22,205 nucleotides of DNA, from assembly GCA_044227705.1 (NCBI GenBank), contig JBGAWE010000056.1, forward strand, positions 1 to 22,205, read 5' to 3'. The stretch is from JANOQP01 sp044227705. GTDB taxonomy: Bacteria > Bacteroidota > Bacteroidia > Chitinophagales > Saprospiraceae. The position numbers and the translations under genes are program-made. The notes under the pieces were generated by a model that had not been told where the DNA came from, did not search any database, and saw only the letters and a list, made by a program, of their open reading frames with translations. This document shows positions 17,673 to 22,205 of this stretch, one piece after another; position 1 is the first letter of the stretch; every line of letters starts with the position of its first letter.

Positions 17673-17715
17673 AAAAAAGCAGGGCCACCCATGCCGGGCG
17701 GCCCTGCTTTTTTTT
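17673..17715. terminator. bidirectional intrinsic terminator
   Basis: A perfect 14-bp stem AAAAAAGCAGGGCC (17673-17686) with GGCCCTGCTTTTTT (17700-17713), a 13-nt loop and T8 at 17708-17715. The A6 run on the other side gives a U-tract for the minus strand. It lies between the convergent DoxX-like and outer-membrane protein genes and serves both. Confidence 0.93.
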
Positions 17716-17736
17716 GGAATAGAGGGGCGGTTCGGC

Positions 17737-18468
17737 TCAAAACCCTGTCTTCTGCCCCTTTCCGAACACATAGCTCAGGCTAGCGCCGAAAAAGGTGTAC
17801 CAGTCGTTGGCATTCGCGTTGCCGTTCTTCGAGACGCCGTCGATGTCGTCGGAGAAGGTGGGGCGCCAGCCAAGTTCAACGCTAAACGAGAGCTGCTCGA
17901 CGATGTCGGCCCGCAGGCCCACGCCGAGCGGGATGGACGGCCGGACGCGCTTCTGCCCCGGCTCCGGGAAGGTAGGGCAAGGCTCAAGGGAGCCGGTTCC
18001 TGTGCGGTCGCAGGTGACAGTCGGGTGAATGAAGGCCGCCGCACCGCCAGCGAACAAATAGGGTGTGATGGTGCGGCTGGCGAGGCCGGTGCCGCTCTCG
18101 CGGTCGCGGTCGAAGAGGTGGTACTCGACCACGCCGCCCAGTTCGGTGACAGGGGAGAAGAACTTGAAATTGCGCTCCTTGATGCCAGCGTCGGAGGAGT
18201 TCTTGTCGGCGCCCGAGATGTCGCCGCGCAGTACGTGCGCCCGCACCGCCCAGTGCCGCGCGAAGTGGCTGCGGACGATGAGGCCGTAGGCGGCCTTCGT
18301 CTCGCCGAGGACGATGCGGTTCTGTGCCACGTCGCCCGAGTAAAGGGCCAAGCCGATGAACGGCCCGACCTCGAACGATTTTTGGTAGGCCATCGGCGAC
18401 TTGTTTTGAGCTTGGAAAACGGCGGGCACCGCCAAGAGGATTAGCAGGCTGATGGATTTGAATTGCAT
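17737..18468 (-). CDS. outer-membrane beta-barrel protein, DUF6089-like
   Basis: A 243-aa exported protein with signal peptide MQFKSISLLILLAVPAVFQAQ, start ATG 18468; the open frame upstream to 18549 crosses a hairpin and is rejected. The body has alternating amphipathic strands and the DUF6089-type blocks FEVGPFIGLALYSGDVAQ, RHWAVRAHVLRGDISG, NFKFFSPVTELGGVVEYHLF, TPYLFAGGAAAFIHP and SIPLGVGLRADIVEQLSF-SVELGWRPTFSDDIDGVS. It ends with the aromatic-rich strand ASLSYVFGKGQKTGF. It is probably an 8-to-10-strand barrel in the outer membrane. The family's role is not established. A terminator-like hairpin lies in its leader. Confidence 0.8.
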   Translation of the reverse strand: MQFKSISLLILLAVPAVFQAQNKSPMAYQKSFEVGPFIGLALYSGDVAQNRIVLGETKAAYGLIVRSHFARHWAVRAHVLRGDISGADKNSSDAGIKERNFKFFSPVTELGGVVEYHLFDRDRESGTGLASRTITPYLFAGGAAAFIHPTVTCDRTGTGSLEPCPTFPEPGQKRVRPSIPLGVGLRADIVEQLSFSVELGWRPTFSDDIDGVSKNGNANANDWYTFFGASLSYVFGKGQKTGF

Positions 18469-18510
18469 GGAAAACAGATTGTTCCGTGAAGAAATCGGCT
18501 GGGCTTTTCT

Positions 18511-18550
18511 AAAAAAAATTGACCCTCCGGCTGTCGGCCAAAAGGTCAAT
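18511..18550 (-). promoter_or_regulatory. terminator-like hairpin in barrel-gene leader
   Basis: Read on the minus strand, ATTGACC pairs with GGTCAAT (18550-18544 with 18524-18518), with a small inner GGC/GCC pairing, and T8 follows at 18518-18511. This is 43 nt before the barrel gene start. With no minus-strand gene immediately upstream, it may be an attenuator rather than a terminator. Confidence 0.4.
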
Positions 18551-18703
18551 TGCTGTTTTAATGGGGCAAATATGGGGTTTTCGGGGGGATGTTTTCGGCG
18601 GCGGAAGGCCTGTCCGAATGCCGCCGCCCCAAACGGGAAGGCCCGGCGGATATTTCCCGACGGTCGGCCAGCCGTGCTACATTTGCCCTAAACCGACGCC
18701 GTT
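18551..18703. other. hairpin-rich divergent intergenic region
   Basis: No gene seen. It contains a perfect 8-bp GC stem GGCGGCGG/CCGCCGCC (18597-18604 with 18621-18628) and a second CGGGAA/TTCCCG pair (18634-18639 with 18654-18659). The candidate promoter of the downstream lipoprotein gene lies at its right end. It must hold divergent promoters. Confidence 0.5.
18678..18685 (+). promoter_or_regulatory. candidate Bacteroidota -7 box TACATTTG
   Basis: An exact match to TAnnTTTG. An imperfect -33 candidate TTTC lies at 18653-18656, 21 bp upstream. If transcription starts about 7 bp downstream, the leader to the TTG start at 18704 would be only about a dozen bases. Confidence 0.45.
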
Positions 18704-19459
18704 TTGGACAAATCAGCTTTTGCGCCCGACCGTTACTGCCTGCTCGCCGCCGCCATTTTCTGGTTCATAGGCTGCTCCCACAACCCGTCGAAGCCCTCCG
18801 CCGTCGAAAAGTCTTTGACAGACAGGACCGTCCCGCCCGAATCCTCGGCGATAAAATCGGACGAGCCGCACGTCCTCCAGGCCGAGGGAACCGGCGGGGC
18901 CAACCCTCTCATCGCCGACTACGACAACCCCAACCGTGCCATCTGGCAGAAGCCGGAACTGGTCATCAGCCAGCTCGGCGACCTGTCGAACAAAACGGTG
19001 GCCGACATCGGCGCGGGCACCGGCTATTTCGCCTTCCGCCTGGCCACTCGGGCAAAAAAGGTCATCGCCATAGAGATAGACCGGCAGCTCATCACCTTTA
19101 TGGATTCCGTGAAAACGCGGCTGCCCGAAGCCCTGCGGCCGCGCTTCGAGACGCGCCTTTCGCGGCATGACGACCCGCTCCTCGCCCCCGCCGAGGCCGA
19201 TGCGGTGACCATCGTCAACACCATCGGATACATCGAGCACCGGGTCGATTACCTGAAAAAGCTCCGCGACGGGATGGCCACCGGAGGCCTCCTGCTCATC
19301 ATCGACTTCAAAAAGGACCTGCCGGTCGGCCCGGCCGAGCAGTTCAAGGTCGGGCTGCCCGCGCTCGAGGCCGAGCTTCGGCAGGCGGGCTTCGAGCCGG
19401 TGCGGGAGGACGTGAAAAGCCTTGACTATCAATACATTTTGCTGTCGAGAAAACTTTGA
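18704..19459 (+). CDS. class I SAM-methyltransferase-fold lipoprotein
   Basis: A 251-aa protein. N-terminal residues 1-24 (YCLLAAAIFWFIGC-S) form a lipoprotein signal with C24 as the modified cysteine. A linker follows, then a Rossmann methyltransferase fold: motif I VADIGAGTGYFAFRLA (about 96-111), acidic end of beta-2 in KKVIAIEIDRQL, motif post-II AEADAVTIVNTIGYI, and GGLLLIIDFKK. There is no ATG near the N-terminus and an in-frame TAA lies at 18689, so TTG 18704 is the only sensible start. The fold implies use of S-adenosylmethionine, yet the signal implies export; a known Bacteroidota protein class has this layout, function unproven. It stands alone between two gaps, behind the TACATTTG box. 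Confidence 0.82.
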   Translation: MDKSAFAPDRYCLLAAAIFWFIGCSHNPSKPSAVEKSLTDRTVPPESSAIKSDEPHVLQAEGTGGANPLIADYDNPNRAIWQKPELVISQLGDLSNKTVADIGAGTGYFAFRLATRAKKVIAIEIDRQLITFMDSVKTRLPEALRPRFETRLSRHDDPLLAPAEADAVTIVNTIGYIEHRVDYLKKLRDGMATGGLLLIIDFKKDLPVGPAEQFKVGLPALEAELRQAGFEPVREDVKSLDYQYILLSRKL

Positions 19460-19693
19460 GAGACGGGCCTTGTTCTCCGCCCGGCCTCGGCGGCTTCCCG
19501 CAATTTTTTCTCAATTTGAAAAAAAAGGGACGGCCGGTTGGCAATCAGAAAGCTGCCATGAAATATTGCCGCATCTAATCCGCCGCACGTTCTGGTAAAG
19601 CCAATGGGAAAAGCCCGATTTTGAGGTCGGCCCGCGACACGGCCCTCGTGGCCAAGACGCCCGTCGCCTCACCCGCCAAAAACAAGTTTCGAC
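19460..19693. other. intergenic gap before CBS gene
   Basis: 234 bp with no convincing gene. It holds an AT island (T6 at 19504-19509, A8 from 19520) with weak dyad symmetry and a small GGCC-(5)-GGCC repeat near 19650. The promoter for the CBS gene should be here, but I see no clean TAnnTTTG box. Confidence 0.4.
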
Positions 19694-20353
19694 ATGGTTG
19701 CCCAGGATTTAATCTCCCGTGAAATAGTCCCGCTCCGCGCCGACCAGACCGGCAAGGACGCGCTGGCCCTTCTTTCCGAACACCACGTCCGCCACCTCCC
19801 GCTCGCCGAGGAGGGGCGCTTCAGCGGACTCGTCTCCGAGGAGGATGTTTTCAACCACAAACTTTCCGACCCGCTCGGCTCCTTCGCCCTCTCGCCCCGC
19901 CGCGTGACGGCACTGGCCACCGACCACGTCTTCGACGTGATGCGCACGATGGGCGAGAACCGGCTGACGGTCATCCCCGTCGTCGATGTGGCGGGTGCCT
20001 ACCTCGGCCTGATTTCCCAGACAGATTTGATGCGCTTTTTTGCGGAAACGACAGCTTTCACCGAGCCGGGCAGCGTTCTCGTTTTGGAAATGCCAAAGCG
20101 CGACTACTCGCTGACGCAGATTGCGAGCATGGTCGAGGCGGAGGGCGCGGCCGTCTTGAGCAGCCTCATCACCTCCAGCCCGAGCGATGAACTCATCGAG
20201 CTGACGCTCAAAATCAACCAGCCCGAGACCGCCCGCATCGCCAGCGCCATCGAGCGGCACGGCATCGAGGTGCGCCACTCCTTCACCGAGGCCGAGCTGC
20301 AGGACAACCTCATGGACCGCTACGACTCGCTGATGAGCTGGATGAACGTCTGA
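19694..20353 (+). CDS. CBS-pair protein with ACT-like C-terminus
   Basis: A 219-aa cytosolic protein. It has two CBS motifs: residues about 1-58 (DLISREIVPLRADQTGKDAL ... HHVRHLPLAEEGRFSGLVSEEDV) and about 70-120 (VFDVMRTMGENRLTVIPVVD ... YLGLISQTDLMRFF). The second half, about 128-200 (VLVLEMPKRDYSLTQIASMVEAEGAAVLS), resembles an ACT fold. The order CBS-CBS-ACT recalls AcuB-like proteins. CBS pairs commonly bind adenosine nucleotides; the ligand here is unknown. It is followed after 36 nt by a membrane protein in the same direction, so the two are probably co-transcribed. Confidence 0.85.
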   Translation: MVAQDLISREIVPLRADQTGKDALALLSEHHVRHLPLAEEGRFSGLVSEEDVFNHKLSDPLGSFALSPRRVTALATDHVFDVMRTMGENRLTVIPVVDVAGAYLGLISQTDLMRFFAETTAFTEPGSVLVLEMPKRDYSLTQIASMVEAEGAAVLSSLITSSPSDELIELTLKINQPETARIASAIERHGIEVRHSFTEAELQDNLMDRYDSLMSWMNV

Positions 20354-20389
20354 CGGCGACGGCCATCGACCTGCGTACGTCCTTTTTTC

Positions 20390-21373
20390 ATGGACAAAAA
20401 ACTCCCCATCCGGCTGCTGAAAATCGGCTTCGCCCTCGCCCTCGCCGCCGCGATTTGGTGGGACATTTCCCAGAAGCAGAACCTTTCGCAGATTTGGGCC
20501 GCCTTCCTCGCGGCCGTCTCGCGCGGCGACTCCCTCCTTTTGGCGACCGCCCTTTTGCTCGTCCCGCTCAACTGGGCCGCCGAGACCCTCAAATGGCACC
20601 AGTTCGTGGCGCGGCATGAGGCGCACTTCACTTTTTGGCGGGCCTATCGGGCGGTTTTGGCCGGCGTCGCTTTCTCGCTCTTCCTGCCGAACAGGGTGGG
20701 GGAGTACGGCGGCCGCATCCTCTTCGTCGGCCGCGAGAACCAGTGGAAGGCGGTCATCGCCAACCTCGTCGGCAACTTCAGCCAGATGATTTTCCTCGTT
20801 TTCACCGGGCTGCTCGGCGGCTCGTGGCTGGCGTGGCGGTTCCTCGGCGCGCCGCCGCTGGTGGTCTGGGCGGTGGCGGCAGGGGCGTTCGTGGCGGCGG
20901 GCGCGATGGCCTTCGCCTTTTTCAACATCGACGCGCTCATCCCGCTGGCCAAGCGGCTGCCGATGCCGGGTTTCCTCAAAAAATTCGGGAGAGAGGTCAA
21001 AGTCCTCCGCGAGTTCACCCGCCGAGAGCTGGCCGAGGTGCTCGGCTGGAGCACCGTGCGCGGGCTGGTCTACTCCGCCCAATACCTCTTGCTCCTCTAT
21101 TTTTTTGGGATAAGACCGGGGCTGGTCGGCGGTTTCGCGGGGGTCTTCGCGCTCTTTTTCATCCAGATGAGCGTGCCGCTTCCGCCTGTCACGGGGCTGC
21201 TGGCAAGGGGCAACGTGGCCCTCGAAATCTGGGGCTTCTTCGGTGCCAACGAGGTGTCCATCCTCGCCTCGACCCTCTCCCTCTGGGCAATCAACCTCAT
21301 CCTCCCGTCGTTGCTCGGCGCGTGGTTCCTGCTGCGCAGCAACGTCTCCAAATCGCTCGGCTATGACGCCTAA
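20390..21373 (+). CDS. LPG-synthase-type (UPF0104/YbhN) membrane protein
   Basis: A 327-aa polytopic inner-membrane protein matching the lysylphosphatidylglycerol-synthase transmembrane (flippase-like) domain. Seen: VPLNWAAETLKWHQFV, YRAVLAGVAFSLFLPNRVGEYGGR (the conserved N-R-x-G-E block), VGNFSQMIFLVFTGLLG and FFIQMSVPLPPVTGLLARGNVAL. It lacks the MprF catalytic C-terminal domain, so it is a stand-alone membrane domain as in YbhN. Probable role is in lipid or polyprenyl-linked transport (inference from family). ATG 20390 is preceded by an AT island. It overlaps the next gene by 11 nt. Confidence 0.88.
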   Translation: MDKKLPIRLLKIGFALALAAAIWWDISQKQNLSQIWAAFLAAVSRGDSLLLATALLLVPLNWAAETLKWHQFVARHEAHFTFWRAYRAVLAGVAFSLFLPNRVGEYGGRILFVGRENQWKAVIANLVGNFSQMIFLVFTGLLGGSWLAWRFLGAPPLVVWAVAAGAFVAAGAMAFAFFNIDALIPLAKRLPMPGFLKKFGREVKVLREFTRRELAEVLGWSTVRGLVYSAQYLLLLYFFGIRPGLVGGFAGVFALFFIQMSVPLPPVTGLLARGNVALEIWGFFGANEVSILASTLSLWAINLILPSLLGAWFLLRSNVSKSLGYDA

Positions 21374-22205
21374 GTTGTTGATTTTCAGCTTGTTCGCTAT
21401 GCTTTCCCTCGCGAGGGTCCCTGGCCCGCTGACTGGGCGAATCGGGTCGGAGACCCTCGCGAACCAAGCCGCTGTCGAGCCTTGCTCGCTGCAAAACACG
21501 GCCTTCCAAAAAGCCGAAAAGCTCACCTACAAAATCTACTACAACCTCAACTTCATGTGGGTCCCGGCGGGCGAGGCCGTCTTCACCGTCGATGAGGACG
21601 AGCATCAGTACCATTATGTCGCCCGGGGCCGCACCTACGCTAGCTATGAGTGGTTTTTCAAGGTGAGGGACGACTACGAGTCCTGGGCAGACAAAAACAC
21701 CCTTTTCCCCACCTATTCGACGCGCAGCGTCCGCGAGGGCGGCTATTCGAAGTACGAAAAAGTCCTCTACAAACAGGCCGACAGGCAGACCACCGTCTGG
21801 GCCGCCCGCAAGAAGGACGACCCCGAGACCGAGTCGGCGCACACCGTCGCCGACTGCCTGCACGACATCGTCTCGCTGATGTACTACCTGCGGAACCTCG
21901 ATTTTTCATCAAAGAAACCGGGCGACGTAGCCTCAATGAGGCTCTACATGGACGCGGAGGAGTTCCCGCTGCAACTGAAGTTCGAGGGGAAGCGGGACCG
22001 CAAGAAGGTCTACGGCATGGGCCACTACCGCTGCCTCGAGTTCGAGCCGCAGCTCATCGCGGGCAACGTCTTCAAGGAGGGCGACAAGATGCGCGTCTGG
22101 GTCGGCGACGACGCCAACCGGGTGCCGCTGCTCATCGAGTCGCCCGTCTCGGTCGGTTCGGTGAAGATGGTGCTGAAAGAATATTGGGGGCTGCGCCACC
22201 CGTTC
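21363..22205 (+). CDS. DUF3108-type exported protein, 3' partial
   Basis: 281 codons, open to the window end. ATG 21363 overlaps the upstream stop (ATGACGCCTAA), and the frame stays open throughout. The N-terminus MTPKLLIFSLFAMLSLA is a signal peptide. The mature part matches DUF3108: LTYKIYYNLNFMWVPAGEAVF, HYHYVARGRTYASYEWFFKV-like, RDDYESWADKNTLFPTYSTR, HTVADCLHDIVSLMYYLRNLDF and FKEGDKMRVWVGDDANRVPLLIE. It is probably periplasmic or envelope associated; function unknown. Residues about 17-33 are encoded by a palindromic element and look inserted. It is translationally coupled to the LPG-synthase-type gene. Confidence 0.85.
   Translation, partial: MTPKLLIFSLFAMLSLARVPGPLTGRIGSETLANQAAVEPCSLQNTAFQKAEKLTYKIYYNLNFMWVPAGEAVFTVDEDEHQYHYVARGRTYASYEWFFKVRDDYESWADKNTLFPTYSTRSVREGGYSKYEKVLYKQADRQTTVWAARKKDDPETESAHTVADCLHDIVSLMYYLRNLDFSSKKPGDVASMRLYMDAEEFPLQLKFEGKRDRKKVYGMGHYRCLEFEPQLIAGNVFKEGDKMRVWVGDDANRVPLLIESPVSVGSVKMVLKEYWGLRHPF
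21406..21462. repeat. palindromic element inside DUF3108 signal region
   Basis: A perfect 12-bp palindrome CCCTCGCGAGGG (21406-21417) opens the element. An 18-bp arm (21411-21428) pairs with 21443-21460 with two G-T pairs and one mismatch, and a small GCCC/GGGC stem is nested in the middle. It is in frame with the surrounding gene. Confidence 0.7.

Overview
This window is most likely chromosomal DNA from a GC-rich member of the Bacteroidota (Saprospiria-like is my best guess; the lineage is inference). The reasons are as follows. Two secreted proteins end in a type-A T9SS C-terminal sorting domain (PNPTDG ... LPAGLYFL ... FVK). There are DUF6089-type and DUF3108-type envelope proteins. Shine-Dalgarno sites are mostly absent. 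One good match to the Bacteroidota -7 box (TAnnTTTG) lies just upstream of a gene. I see no rRNA, tRNA, CRISPR, transposase or phage gene.

Layout. (1) Positions 2-9531, plus strand: an MHS-family (MFS) carboxylate-type transporter, cut by the window edge, and a 75-aa membrane protein, closed by a hairpin. Next come a 64-aa membrane protein, a 920-aa sensor kinase with an SLC5/SSS transporter domain (CrbS/CbrA type) and a stand-alone receiver, closed by a strong intrinsic terminator. Then follow propionyl-CoA synthetase (PrpE type) and acetyl-CoA synthetase (Acs), each with inverted repeats in its leader. (2) Positions 9564-13934, minus strand: two exported T9SS cargo proteins, a beta-propeller protein and an alpha/beta-hydrolase esterase, separated by a twin palindrome. 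(3) Positions 14104-17666, plus strand: a B12-dependent methylmalonyl-CoA mutase, a WYL regulator and a DoxX-like membrane protein whose start codon abuts a perfect 9-bp inverted repeat. (4) Positions 17737-18468, minus strand: a DUF6089-type outer-membrane barrel. (5) Positions 18704-22205, plus strand: a methyltransferase predicted to be a lipoprotein, a CBS-domain protein, an LPG-synthase-type (YbhN/UPF0104) membrane protein, and an overlapping DUF3108 protein that runs off the end.

How the genes fit together. The left half looks like a short-chain fatty-acid module. The transporter could bring in acetate or propionate, and the SLC5-kinase/receiver pair could sense it. PrpE and Acs would activate it, and the mutase downstream would channel propionate carbon to succinyl-CoA (via propionyl-CoA carboxylase, not seen here). 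In Vibrio and Pseudomonas the related CrbS/CrbR pair controls acs. Here the receiver has no DNA-binding domain, so the output step must differ.

The most unusual sequence-level signal is a set of about 18 short T-then-A islands (T4-7, 0-4 bases, A4-8) scattered through GC-rich coding and non-coding DNA. Within genes they coincide with locally AT-rich codon choice. Secondary signals are the palindromic elements at 11734-11797 and 21406-21462 (the latter inside a signal-peptide coding region) and inverted repeats just upstream of prpE, acs, the mutase and the DoxX gene.
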